From positions 7,874,001-7,938,000 of the forward strand of contig NZ_CP130720.1 of assembly GCF_035984415.1 (NCBI RefSeq): a stretch of DNA of 64,000 bases, written 5' to 3'. The notes under the pieces are model-generated. The model was not told where the DNA came from. It worked only from the letters and a program-made list of their open reading frames with translations, and made no database searches. Below, one piece after another: positions 1 through 8,253 of this stretch. Each line of letters opens with the position of its first letter. Positions within the stretch are counted from its first letter, which is position 1. The stretch comes from Streptomyces sp. NBC_01296. Lineage in GTDB: Bacteria; Actinomycetota; Actinomycetes; Streptomycetales; Streptomycetaceae. Both the position numbers and the translations under genes were made by a program.

Positions 1-645
1 CCGGCCACGGGCGTCACGGCCGTGGCCCTCAACGTCACGGTGACCGACCCGAAGAGCTCCGGCCATCTGACGGTGTTCCCGGGCGGTCAGCAGGCGCCGT
101 CGACGTCGAGCGTGAACTTCGCCGCCGGGCAGACGGTCGCCAATGCGGTGATCGTGCCGGTCGGACCGGACGGCAGGATCAACATCCGCAACGGCGCCTG
201 GAGCCCGACCGACGTGATCGTCGACGTCACCGGCTACTACAGCGCCGACGGCAAGGCCGCCTACCTGCCGGTGGAGCCCAAGCGCCTGCACGACTCGCGG
301 ACCTTCGCCTTCCCGCTCGCCGGCCAGGACTACCACCACGAGACCCTGTGGACGTCCGGTATGGCGCTCGAGGCCCTCGTCGTGAACACGACGGTCACCA
401 ACCCGCAGGGCAGCGGGCACCTCTCGGTCGCTCCGGACCCGAACACCACGGACGACTACATCTCCGGAAAATACGTCCGGCCGACCCCGCCGGACTCGTC
501 CGTCCTGAACTGGACGAAGGGCGCCACCGTCGCGAACCTGGTCCAGGCGAGCACCGGCGGCACCGACGTCGTCGACTTCTGGAACCGGGGCTGGGAGCCG
601 ACCGACCTGATCGTCGACCTGTTCGGCATGTACGACAAGAACTGA
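1..645 (+). CDS. C-terminal part of a secreted repeat protein (5' end outside window)
   Basis: The reading frame is open from base 1 and stops at 643-645, so only the last 214 residues are visible. They contain two copies of a beta-rich unit. Each has a core like 'ALNVTVTDP..SGHLTV' or 'VVNTTVTNP..SGHLSV' and closes with 'PTDVIVDVTGYY' or 'PTDLIVDLFGMY'. Such units are common at the C-termini of extracellular Streptomyces proteins and are probably adhesive or substrate-binding. The catalytic or N-terminal part and any signal peptide lie upstream, so the function of the whole protein cannot be given. The gene ends just before a strong hairpin shared with the convergent ClC gene. Confidence 0.85.
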   Translation, partial: PATGVTAVALNVTVTDPKSSGHLTVFPGGQQAPSTSSVNFAAGQTVANAVIVPVGPDGRINIRNGAWSPTDVIVDVTGYYSADGKAAYLPVEPKRLHDSRTFAFPLAGQDYHHETLWTSGMALEALVVNTTVTNPQGSGHLSVAPDPNTTDDYISGKYVRPTPPDSSVLNWTKGATVANLVQASTGGTDVVDFWNRGWEPTDLIVDLFGMYDKN

Positions 646-650
646 CGCCC

Positions 651-699
651 GCCCCCGCTCTTTACTGCGGCGCCGTGCGCCGCAGTAAAGAGCGGGGGC
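651..699. terminator. Strong bidirectional hairpin terminator
   Basis: A perfect 22-bp inverted repeat (651-672 and 678-699) with a 5-nt loop lies between two convergent genes ending at 645 and 729. The stem includes the AT-containing stretch CTTTACTG. There is no long U tract, as is usual in Streptomyces. Confidence 0.9.
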
Positions 700-728
700 A
701 CACCCGGCGAACCCATGCGGTCACAGCA

Positions 729-2105
729 CTAGGCCGGCGGGGCGGGTGCGGCGGGCTGGGGTGTGCGGCCCACCGGCGGGACCGGCGGGCCGGGCGGCAG
801 GAGTTCGGCGGTCACGAACGCCACGACGGCAGCGAGGATCGCCACCGGGATCATCTCGGTGCTGCCCAAGACCAGGACCACGAGCACCACGCTGCTGACC
901 GGCAGCCGCAACGCGGTCACGGTGGCGGCGGCCATGCCGGCCGCCAGCCCGGCGCCGATGCCCAGGCCGGGCAGCGGCGAGCAGAGGACGCCTGCCGCGG
1001 CGCCGAGGAACAGCGACGGGAAGATGGGGCCGCCGCGCAGGCTGCCCAGGCACAGGGAGAAGGCGGCGCCCTTGCACAGGAGAACGGCGATCAGCGCGCC
1101 CACGCCCCAGGCGTGCGGATCTCCGGCCAGCTGGCCCAGGGTGGTCTGGCCCGAGGAGGCCACGTCCGCAGGAGAGCGGCCGGTGCCCAGGGCATAGGCG
1201 GCGGCGCAGACGCCGGCGCCGAGCGCGCAGAGCACGGTGACGGTCAGGGGCCGTCCGGCGACGCGGACGGACGTCAGCCGGCCGCCGTACTGGATCAGGT
1301 ACACGCCGCAGGCGATGACCACGGCGATGAGGATCGACCAGAGCACGTCACCGGCGTCCAGACGGGGGAACTGCGTGCCCGACTTCAGCTTCAGATCACC
1401 GGTCCCCAGACCGGTCCAGCGGCCGAATCCGGTGAACACGAGCGAGCCGATGCCGCTCGACAGCAGCGCGGGCAGCATGACGGCGAACAGCTGGGGCCCG
1501 CCCACGCCCACGACCTCCATGAGCAGCACCGCGCCGATCAGCGGGTTGCCGAAGATCGTGGCGATCGCCGCGGCGGATCCGGCCGCGCCCAGCAGCGCGG
1601 TGCTCATCGGTGTCTCCGGCGTTCCGGTGAGATGCCGCAGCGCGATCGCCAGTCCGCCGCCCAGCGCGATGAGCGGGGCCTCGGGGCCGAGCGTGGCGCC
1701 GAGCGGCAGGCTGAACACGGCCGCGAGGATCACTCCGGGCAGGGCTGCGGCTCCGGAACCGCCCGGGTGCAGGCCGGACGCGGGGATGTGCCCGCCCGCC
1801 CCGGGGAGACGGGTGACGATCTGCCCGACGCAGAGACCCGATACGAGCAGGAGCGGCAGGGGCCACCACCACGGCGGAGCGTCGTGGCCGAGGGCATGCG
1901 GGAGGTCCACCCAGACCAGGCTCTCCAGTTTCCGGAGCCCGGCGAGGAACCAGAATGCGGCCAGCGAGACCGGGATGCCGATGAGACCGCAGAACACCAG
2001 GGTCTTGCGGTATCCGGGAGTCCGGAGCAGCTCGCCGAGCTTCTGGGCCTCCGCGGGCCGCGGCGGCGGCTGCGGACCCGGACTCGGCTGCGTCGGCAGC
2101 GTCAT
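729..2105 (-). CDS. ClC-family chloride channel / H+-Cl- antiporter
   Basis: This 458-residue polytopic membrane protein is predicted to move chloride, possibly in exchange for protons, across the cytoplasmic membrane. ClC signatures are visible: 'GHIPASG' at residues 105-111 matches the first selectivity-filter motif (GSGIP type), and 'GPEAP' at 140-144 matches the GxExP motif that carries the gating glutamate (E142). Many hydrophobic helices and a Pro-rich cytoplasmic N-terminus of about 20 residues are present. The length fits bacterial ClC proteins without CBS domains. It reads toward the 651-699 terminator. The SHOCT and DUF6325 genes lie upstream on the same strand and may be cotranscribed. 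Confidence 0.88.
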   Translation of the reverse strand: MTLPTQPSPGPQPPPRPAEAQKLGELLRTPGYRKTLVFCGLIGIPVSLAAFWFLAGLRKLESLVWVDLPHALGHDAPPWWWPLPLLLVSGLCVGQIVTRLPGAGGHIPASGLHPGGSGAAALPGVILAAVFSLPLGATLGPEAPLIALGGGLAIALRHLTGTPETPMSTALLGAAGSAAAIATIFGNPLIGAVLLMEVVGVGGPQLFAVMLPALLSSGIGSLVFTGFGRWTGLGTGDLKLKSGTQFPRLDAGDVLWSILIAVVIACGVYLIQYGGRLTSVRVAGRPLTVTVLCALGAGVCAAAYALGTGRSPADVASSGQTTLGQLAGDPHAWGVGALIAVLLCKGAAFSLCLGSLRGGPIFPSLFLGAAAGVLCSPLPGLGIGAGLAAGMAAATVTALRLPVSSVVLVVLVLGSTEMIPVAILAAVVAFVTAELLPPGPPVPPVGRTPQPAAPAPPA

Positions 2106-2163
2106 GGGGCCGTTCCTTCCCGTCCCCCGTCCCTCACCGGTGCGTCCGGTACAGCGTGATCCG

Positions 2164-2466
2164 TCAGCCGAGGAGCCGACGCTTCTGCTCGGCGAATTCC
2201 TCCTCGGTCAGTACTCCCTGCTCCTTGAGGGTGCTGAGCTGCTTGAGCTGGTCGATCTTGGTGCTCATGTCGTCGGCAGCAGGGGCTGCAGCAGGGGCCG
2301 GAGCCGGGGGCGGGGGAGGCGGCGGCGCGGCCTCGGCCTGCGGCGCCTCCTGCTGGGACCACCGGCCGGCCTGCCGCCGGGACACCCGGTTGGACACGGC
2401 GGTGGCGGTGCCGGCGACGACGGCCGTACGGGCGACTCCGCGAAGAAGTCCGGGCATGATGCTCAT
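2164..2466 (-). CDS. SHOCT-domain small protein
   Basis: This 100-residue protein has a basic N-terminus and a Pro/Ala-rich linker (about residues 45-65). It ends in a SHOCT domain (residues about 69-100) with the typical pattern 'IDQLKQLSTLKEQGVLTEEEF' broken over the hairpin, closing 'AEQKRRLL'. SHOCT domains are short C-terminal oligomerisation modules often attached to membrane or stress proteins. No catalytic motif is present. It sits between DUF6325 and ClC on the same strand. Confidence 0.85.
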   Translation of the reverse strand: MSIMPGLLRGVARTAVVAGTATAVSNRVSRRQAGRWSQQEAPQAEAAPPPPPPPAPAPAAAPAADDMSTKIDQLKQLSTLKEQGVLTEEEFAEQKRRLLG

Positions 2467-2502
2467 CTCCAGGGGTGCGGTGAAGCAGGGCTGCGGCCGT
2501 CC

Positions 2503-2985
2503 TCACTCGTCGCCAGGCGGTACCTCCATCGCCTCCAGCGACGCGAGCAGCGCCTGCACGGGAATCCGGCCAGCGGCCACGAGCTGTGCACCTCCGCGCC
2601 GCAGTTCGCGCGCGAACGGCGCCGCCCATGTGTTCTCGTACACGATGATCCCCGCCGAGTTCCCGGGTTCCAGCGCGATGCCTGCGTCGTTGATGTCGCT
2701 CTGGTCCAGCAGGCCGGACGAGGCGCCTTCGAAGATCGAAAGGTCGACCTCGCTGCCGAGGTCGTTCAGCTCCACCGCCGTCACCGAGCCGTCCAGGTCC
2801 TTGCGGACGAAGATCAGGTCGAAGATGCGGATGATGCCGCGATCGACGAGATCGACGAGCATGGGGAGTCCCTTGCCCGTCATCCGGTTGCCCGGGAACT
2901 CGATCACGACGTAGTCCACGGGACCCATGTCGTCGATGTCGCCGATGTCGCCGAGCCCGCCTGATTCCTCGACCTCGCTGCTCAT
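2503..2985 (-). CDS. DUF6325-family protein
   Basis: This 160-residue acidic soluble protein carries 'DYVVIEFPGN' near residue 25 and an 'IIRIFDLIFVRKD' segment. Both are characteristic of the DUF6325/DUF1269-like family found next to SHOCT genes in actinomycetes. The start is supported by an AGGAG ribosome site upstream of ATG 2985. The biochemical role is unknown. The protein has no transmembrane segment, and its context suggests a stress or envelope accessory role. Confidence 0.8.
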   Translation of the reverse strand: MSSEVEESGGLGDIGDIDDMGPVDYVVIEFPGNRMTGKGLPMLVDLVDRGIIRIFDLIFVRKDLDGSVTAVELNDLGSEVDLSIFEGASSGLLDQSDINDAGIALEPGNSAGIIVYENTWAAPFARELRRGGAQLVAAGRIPVQALLASLEAMEVPPGDE

Positions 2986-3152
2986 GGCTGCTCCTGTCGC
3001 GCTGGGGGAGGGAAGACGTCGCGTCGGCCGCTGATCCGCGGGCGGTGGGCTCCGGCACGCGGTGGGCAGGAGGGACGTCGCCTAAGCCCATTCCAGCACC
3101 GCGCACGCACCTCCGCACATCCGGAAGGTCACCCGTTGAACGAGCCGATCGG

Positions 3153-3845
3153 TCACCCGGTCAGTTGGTAGATGCTCTTGCCGGTCAGCCACAGGCCGAG
3201 CACCAGGCAGATGACGACGATCGCCTGCTGCGTGTGGCCCTCCAGCCAGCCGCGCAGGCGCATCAACCGGTCGTGCGCGACCTCGGGTGCGAACACGATG
3301 TACAGCTCGGCGGCCAGCAGGCTGGCGGTCGCGAGGAAACAGAAGCCGAACAGGGCCAGGTAGGTGGACGTGTGCGAAGTGTTCGCTTCGAGCACGGTCG
3401 TCGCGCCCGCCGCGACCAAGCCCCACGGCTGGACGAGCACGGCCAGGCCCGCGGCCGCCCAGACAGAGCTCGAGTCCGTGCGGGAGGCTGCGCCTTCGGA
3501 GGATCCGCCTTGCACGTCGCGGCCGAGCGGGGTGGTGGAGCCGGTCGGGGCGGTGCCCGCCTTCATGAGGAGGTGGCGATGGAGCCCGTAGAACACCAGC
3601 CCGAGTCCGATGACCAGTTTGGCCGCCACCCCCGCGATGCCGGGCGGGGAGCGCGGCGCCGGGGGCTGGCCGTCCGTCACGGTGAGTACGATCGCGATCA
3701 CCGCGACGAGGCAGGCGAGCCAGGCCAGGATGAAGGCGAGGCCCTTCCACACGCCCCTGGCGGACGACACCACGAGCACGAACGCCATGATGGGCAGCGG
3801 ATCGACGGTGATGGCCAGCGCGATGAGCAAGAGGTCGAGGACCAT
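3153..3845 (-). CDS. GAP-family (Sap-like) multipass membrane protein
   Basis: This 230-residue protein has about six hydrophobic segments and begins 'MVLDLLLIALAITVDPLPI', the N-terminal pattern of the GAP/Sap family (peptidoglycolipid- or sulfolipid-addressing proteins in mycobacteria). In mycobacteria such proteins help move glycolipids to the surface; in Streptomyces the substrate is not known. A variable hydrophilic loop separates the two halves (about residues 115-135). It is divergent from the YihY gene downstream. Confidence 0.8.
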   Translation of the reverse strand: MVLDLLLIALAITVDPLPIMAFVLVVSSARGVWKGLAFILAWLACLVAVIAIVLTVTDGQPPAPRSPPGIAGVAAKLVIGLGLVFYGLHRHLLMKAGTAPTGSTTPLGRDVQGGSSEGAASRTDSSSVWAAAGLAVLVQPWGLVAAGATTVLEANTSHTSTYLALFGFCFLATASLLAAELYIVFAPEVAHDRLMRLRGWLEGHTQQAIVVICLVLGLWLTGKSIYQLTG

Positions 3846-4008
3846 GGCGCCCCAATCGTGTGACGAGGCACGACACTACGCACGGGTCCGGGCCCCGACA
3901 CCTTTTCGCGGCCATTCGGCGGACGGGCGAAGCGCGGTCGGCCGGAGCCGTTCGAGATGCCGCTCCCGGCCGTGTCCTTCAACCTGGACGCACACGAAGG
4001 AGACCGCA

Positions 4009-4092
4009 ATGACGACGACTTGTCCACCGGCCCTCGCGTCGGCATCGAGCCGTCCGTCTCCCGCTGCGCCGACTGCCTCCCCGGTGTGCTGA
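4009..4092 (+). CDS. 27-codon leader ORF coupled to the YihY gene
   Basis: A short ORF (start 'MTTTCPPALA', end 'SPVC') is preceded by a strong Shine-Dalgarno GAAGGAGA at 3996-4003. Its TGA (4090-4092) shares its A with the ATG of the next gene (TGATG). The downstream start has no good ribosome site of its own, so translation may depend on this leader. The peptide is Ser/Pro/Ala-rich and has no recognised domain. It could alternatively be a chance ORF, with the membrane gene starting elsewhere. Confidence 0.5.
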   Translation: MTTTCPPALASASSRPSPAAPTASPVC

Positions 4093-5006
4093 TGACCTCC
4101 GGCAGGAGCAAGCGCGCCGTCCTGCGCTCCGAGTGGTGGCGAACCCGCTCGCGGCGGACGGCGGCCAAGGCCCGACGGCTCCAGCGCCGGGCCGAGACCC
4201 GGTTTCCGGTGATCACCCACATCGCGGAGCGCATGGTGTCGGTGAACATCTTCGACTCCGCGACACGGCTCGCCGCGCAGTGCTTCCTGACCGCCGTCCC
4301 CCTGGTCTTCGTCGTCGCGTCGGTCGCCCCGCAGGCCGTGCGGGAGCAGATGGCCGCATCGATCCGTGCGGTGTTCGGGCTCAACGGCGAGTCGAGCGAC
4401 CAGCTGTCCGCGATCTTCCGCAGCTCCGACGCGGAGCTCCAGAACGCGGTGGGGGTGGTGGGCTCCCTGATGGTGCTGCTGTCCGCGACCGCCGTGAGCC
4501 GCGCCATGCAGCGGCTGTGCAAGCGGGCGTGGGAGATTCCACGCACCGGGGCGCGGATCGCGGTCTGGCGCTGGCTCGCGTGGATCGCCGCCTGGATAGG
4601 TCTGCTGGTCGTGCAGGAACCGGTGCGCAGCGGGTTCGGCGTCGGGCTCTGGCTGGGTGTCCCCCTCACGTTCGTCTTCCAGACGCTGGTGTGGTGGTGG
4701 ACCCAGCACCTCCTGCTGGGCCGCCTCGTCGGCTGGATGCCCCTGCTGCCGGGCGCTCTGATCACTGCCGGCGCGATGACCGCCCTGTCGGTCACCGCCG
4801 GTTTCTACATGCCGCGCGCCCTCAACCGGGCGCTGAGCGAGTACGGTTCGGCCGGCTCGATCTTCGTCCTGCTGTCGTGGCTGATCGTGCTGTGCGTGGC
4901 CATCGCCGGCGGTATCACCATCGGCGCCGTCCTGGCGCAGGAGCCGTACCTCGCCCGGCGGCTGGACAGTCCGCCGCCGAGCCGGCAGCGGGCGGAGCAG
5001 GGCTGA
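4092..5006 (+). CDS. YihY/virulence factor BrkB family membrane protein
   Basis: The 304-residue product has a basic N-terminus of about 40 residues followed by about six membrane helices. The family pattern is clear: an N-terminal amphipathic helix 'ERMVSVNIFDSATRLAAQCF', a central WRW-containing helix, and a closing 'GSIFVLLSWLIVLCVAI..GGIT' region typical of YihY/BrkB. The family is annotated as inner membrane and was once thought to be RNase BN; its real function is unclear. I chose ATG 4092 because the strong upstream ribosome site serves a leader ORF whose stop overlaps this codon. An in-frame upstream ATG at 3957 lacks a ribosome site and would add an atypical tail. Confidence 0.82.
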   Translation: MTSGRSKRAVLRSEWWRTRSRRTAAKARRLQRRAETRFPVITHIAERMVSVNIFDSATRLAAQCFLTAVPLVFVVASVAPQAVREQMAASIRAVFGLNGESSDQLSAIFRSSDAELQNAVGVVGSLMVLLSATAVSRAMQRLCKRAWEIPRTGARIAVWRWLAWIAAWIGLLVVQEPVRSGFGVGLWLGVPLTFVFQTLVWWWTQHLLLGRLVGWMPLLPGALITAGAMTALSVTAGFYMPRALNRALSEYGSAGSIFVLLSWLIVLCVAIAGGITIGAVLAQEPYLARRLDSPPPSRQRAEQG

Positions 5007-5105
5007 GCTCCGGCGATCCGGGGCCGCGTGGCGCCGTACGGCAGCGCCGTGCAAGGGGTGCCATGCTGGGCAGCAGGGGCCCGAGCGGCCTGGAGGTCCA
5101 CAGCG

Positions 5106-6527
5106 ATGGCAAAGCGTGCAGCAAAGACGGAGGACGGTGTGCGCCGGCTGTCCGCCGCGGAGCGGGCCGAACGCGGCCGCGCTGCCCGGAGCAGGGCGCC
5201 CCGCACCGGGCACGGGGAATTCGAGCCGTCCGCGCAGCGGCAGGATCCCGTGGACATCCTCGAAGGGCAGTCGGCCGGCCGGGTGCCGGAGCTGGTGCCG
5301 ATCCGCTACGGGCGGATGTCGGAGTCGCCGTTCCGCTTCTACCGGGGCGCCGCCGCCGTCATGGCCGCCGACTTGGCCCCTACCCCGGACTCGGGCCTTC
5401 GGGTCCAACTGTGCGGAGATGCCCACATGCTGAACTACGGGCTACTCGGCTCACCGGAGCGGAATCTGCTGTTCGACGTCAACGATTTCGACGAGACGCT
5501 GCCCGGACCGTGGGAGTGGGACGTCAAGCGGCTGGCCGTGAGCCTGGCCATCGCCGGGCGGGAGAACGGGTTCACCGATATCGAGCGCGCTGAGATCGTC
5601 CAGTCCGCAGGCAGGTCCTACCGCGAGCAGATGCGTCGCTACGCCGCCATGCGCCACCTCGACGTCTGGTACGCGAGGGTCGACGCGGAGCAGCTCCAGA
5701 CGCTGGGGGCGACCGAACTGCGCTCGCGCGGCCGCAAGCAGCTGGCCGAGACACTGGCCAAGGCGCGCGGGCGCGACAGCCTGCAGGCGGCCGGGAAACT
5801 CACCGAGGTGGTCGCCGGGGAGCGCCGGTTCAGGTCGACACCGCCCCTGGTCACGCCGCTCACGGAGCTGCTGCCGGACAATGAGCGCAGCACGCTGGAG
5901 GAGCAGATCCGCGACATGGTCGAGCAGTACGGCCAGACCCTTCCGTCGGACCGGCAGCACCTGCTGCGGCAGTTCACCGTCGTCGACATGGCGCGCAAGG
6001 TGGTGGGCGTCGGCAGTGTGGGCACCCGGTGCTGGATCATTCTGCTCCTGGGCAGGGACGGCGACGACCCGTTGATCCTCCAGGCCAAGGAGGCCGGCGA
6101 GTCGGTCCTCGCCCCTTACGTCGGTGCCGGCGAGTACTCCATGCAGGGCGAGCGGGTGGTGGCCGGGCAGCGCCTGATGCAGGCAGCCAGTGACATCTTC
6201 CTGGGCTGGCACCGGGCGAAGGGCATCGACGGCCGCGAGCGGGACTTCTACGTACGGCAGTTGCGGGACTGGAAGGGGAGCATCGAGCCGGAGCTGATGG
6301 CGCCGCGCGGCATGCGGGCGTTCGGCGACGTGTGCAGCGCCACCCTGGCCCGGGCACACGCCCGGTCCGGGGACCGGATCGCCATCGCCGCCTACCTGGG
6401 CAGCGGCGACGTCTTCGACCGGGCGCTGGTGCGGTTCGCGGAAACCTATGCCGACCTGAACGAGCGCGACCACCGGGCCCTGGTGGACGCGGTGGCCTCG
6501 GGCCGGGTGGCGGCGGAGTCGGCGTGA
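5106..6527 (+). CDS. DUF2252 family protein
   Basis: This 473-residue soluble protein carries hallmarks of DUF2252: 'RYGRMSESPFRFYRG' near residue 70, 'CGDAHMLNYG' near residue 105, and 'FDVNDFDET..GPWEWDVKRLA'. The fold resembles aminoglycoside phosphotransferase/protein kinase-like enzymes, where GDxHxxN is a catalytic-loop-like motif, but no substrate is established. The start at ATG 5106 gives the usual N-terminus; a longer in-frame ORF begins at 5028. It lies 100 bp after YihY on the same strand. Confidence 0.85.
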   Translation: MAKRAAKTEDGVRRLSAAERAERGRAARSRAPRTGHGEFEPSAQRQDPVDILEGQSAGRVPELVPIRYGRMSESPFRFYRGAAAVMAADLAPTPDSGLRVQLCGDAHMLNYGLLGSPERNLLFDVNDFDETLPGPWEWDVKRLAVSLAIAGRENGFTDIERAEIVQSAGRSYREQMRRYAAMRHLDVWYARVDAEQLQTLGATELRSRGRKQLAETLAKARGRDSLQAAGKLTEVVAGERRFRSTPPLVTPLTELLPDNERSTLEEQIRDMVEQYGQTLPSDRQHLLRQFTVVDMARKVVGVGSVGTRCWIILLLGRDGDDPLILQAKEAGESVLAPYVGAGEYSMQGERVVAGQRLMQAASDIFLGWHRAKGIDGRERDFYVRQLRDWKGSIEPELMAPRGMRAFGDVCSATLARAHARSGDRIAIAAYLGSGDVFDRALVRFAETYADLNERDHRALVDAVASGRVAAESA

Positions 6528-6626
6528 CCGGCGGCGGGCACCCCGAGCGCCCCGCCTCTCTGCCAGTCGGCTGACCTGCCCGGCGAGGCGACACGTCGCC
6601 CTCCGTGACCGTGGGAGGCTCCGGTC

Positions 6627-8252
6627 ATGACAGCCAAGGCACCCACGGCCGGGAAAGCGAAAGACGCGAGACTCATCCTGCTGACACTGGCGGCCGGGCA
6701 GTTCCTGATGGCCCTCGACAGCTCGGTCATGAACGTCTCGATCGCGACGGTGGCCGAAGACATCGGCACCACGGTGGCCGGCATGCAGGGCGCGATCACG
6801 GCCTACACCCTGGTCATGGCGATGTTCATGATCAGCGGTGGCAAGGTCGGCGCGCTCATCGGCCGCAGACGGGCGTTCACGATCGGCTGTGTCATCTACG
6901 GGTGCGGATCCTTCACCACGTCGATCGCCCCGAACCTGGCGATCCTCATGCTCGGCTGGTCGTTCCTGGAAGGCGTGGGGGCGGCACTGATCCTGCCGGC
7001 GATCGTGGCGCTGGTTGCCTCGAACTTCGCTGTGGAGCGGCGGCCGGCCGCCTACGGCCTGGTCGCGGCGGCGGCGGCGATCGCCATCGGGCTCGGGCCG
7101 CTCATCGGCGGTGTGGCGACCACGTTCTTCTCCTGGCGCTGGGTGTTCGCCGGGGAGGTCGTGGTCGTGCTGGTCATCCTGGTGCTCGCCCGCCGGGCAG
7201 CCGACGCGCCGCCCGAGCACAAACCGCGCATCGACCTTGTGGGCGCGGTCCTGTCCGCCGTGGGCATCGGGCTGTTCGTCTACGGTCTGCTGCGCACGAG
7301 TGAATGGGGCTGGTTCCTGCCCAAGGCCGGTGCACCGTCCTGGTTCGCCCTCTCACCCGTCGTCTGGTTGATGCTGGGCGGGCTTCTCCTCGTCTGGTTC
7401 TTCTTCCGCTGGGAGGCACGCCTCGTCGCACGGGGTACCGAGCCGCTCGTGGATCCGGAGTTCCTGCACAACCGGCAGCTCACCGGCGGCCTGACGATGT
7501 TCCTCTTCCAGTACCTCGTACAGATGGGCGTGTTCTTCGTCGTCCCGCTCTACCTGTCCGTCGCGCTGGGCCTGTCCGCCATCAAGACGGGCGTGCTGAT
7601 CCTGCCGCTCTCCATCTCGCTGCTCGCCTCCGCGATCGGGATTCCCAAATTCCGTCCGGACGCCTCACCGCGGCGCGTGGTGAAGCTCGGGCTCTTGGCG
7701 ATGCTCGCCGGCGCCCTCGTCCTGCTGGCCGCCCTGGACGCCGACTCCGGTGCGGCCGTCGTCATCGTCCCGATGCTGCTGATCGGACTGGGGATGGGGG
7801 CGCTGGCCTCCCAGCTCGGGGCGGTCACCGTCTCGGCCGTCCCGGACGAGCAGAGCGCCGAGGTCGGCGGAATCCAGAACACCGTCACGAACCTCGGCGC
7901 GTCGATCGGCACCGCCGTTGCCGGGTCGATCCTCATCACCGTACTGACCTCGTCGTTCCTCACGACCATCGAGCAGAACCCGGCTATCCCGGCCGAGGTC
8001 ACGAGCCAGGCGAACGTCAAACTCGCGGGCGGTGCTCCCTTCCTGTCGGATGCCCAGCTCACCACCGCCCTCGACGAGGCCGGTGCGAATTCGGCGGTGA
8101 CCCAGGCCGCACTCGAGGCGAACGCGACCGCGCGGATCGACGGCCTGCGGGCCGCCCTCGCGATCCTCGCCCTGGCCGCGCTGACGGCGCTCTTCTTCAC
8201 CCAGCGCATTCCTGCGACCCAGCCCGGGGCGGCGCGTCCCGGAGCCCGGTGA
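6627..8252 (+). CDS. MFS drug exporter, DHA2 (EmrB/QacA-like, 14-TM) family
   Basis: The 541-residue protein is predicted to be a proton-driven multidrug efflux pump in the cytoplasmic membrane. Helix 1 holds the DHA2 motif 'LDSSVMNVSIATVAEDIG' (about residues 30-50). MFS motif A appears as 'GGKVGALIGRRRAF' (about 72-85), and about 14 hydrophobic segments are present. A GGGAGG ribosome site precedes ATG 6627. The stop at 8252 lies one base before the stop of the convergent gene at 8254, so there is no room for a separate terminator. No adjacent TetR or MarR regulator is present. Confidence 0.9.
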   Translation: MTAKAPTAGKAKDARLILLTLAAGQFLMALDSSVMNVSIATVAEDIGTTVAGMQGAITAYTLVMAMFMISGGKVGALIGRRRAFTIGCVIYGCGSFTTSIAPNLAILMLGWSFLEGVGAALILPAIVALVASNFAVERRPAAYGLVAAAAAIAIGLGPLIGGVATTFFSWRWVFAGEVVVVLVILVLARRAADAPPEHKPRIDLVGAVLSAVGIGLFVYGLLRTSEWGWFLPKAGAPSWFALSPVVWLMLGGLLLVWFFFRWEARLVARGTEPLVDPEFLHNRQLTGGLTMFLFQYLVQMGVFFVVPLYLSVALGLSAIKTGVLILPLSISLLASAIGIPKFRPDASPRRVVKLGLLAMLAGALVLLAALDADSGAAVVIVPMLLIGLGMGALASQLGAVTVSAVPDEQSAEVGGIQNTVTNLGASIGTAVAGSILITVLTSSFLTTIEQNPAIPAEVTSQANVKLAGGAPFLSDAQLTTALDEAGANSAVTQAALEANATARIDGLRAALAILALAALTALFFTQRIPATQPGAARPGAR

Positions 8253-8253
8253 C

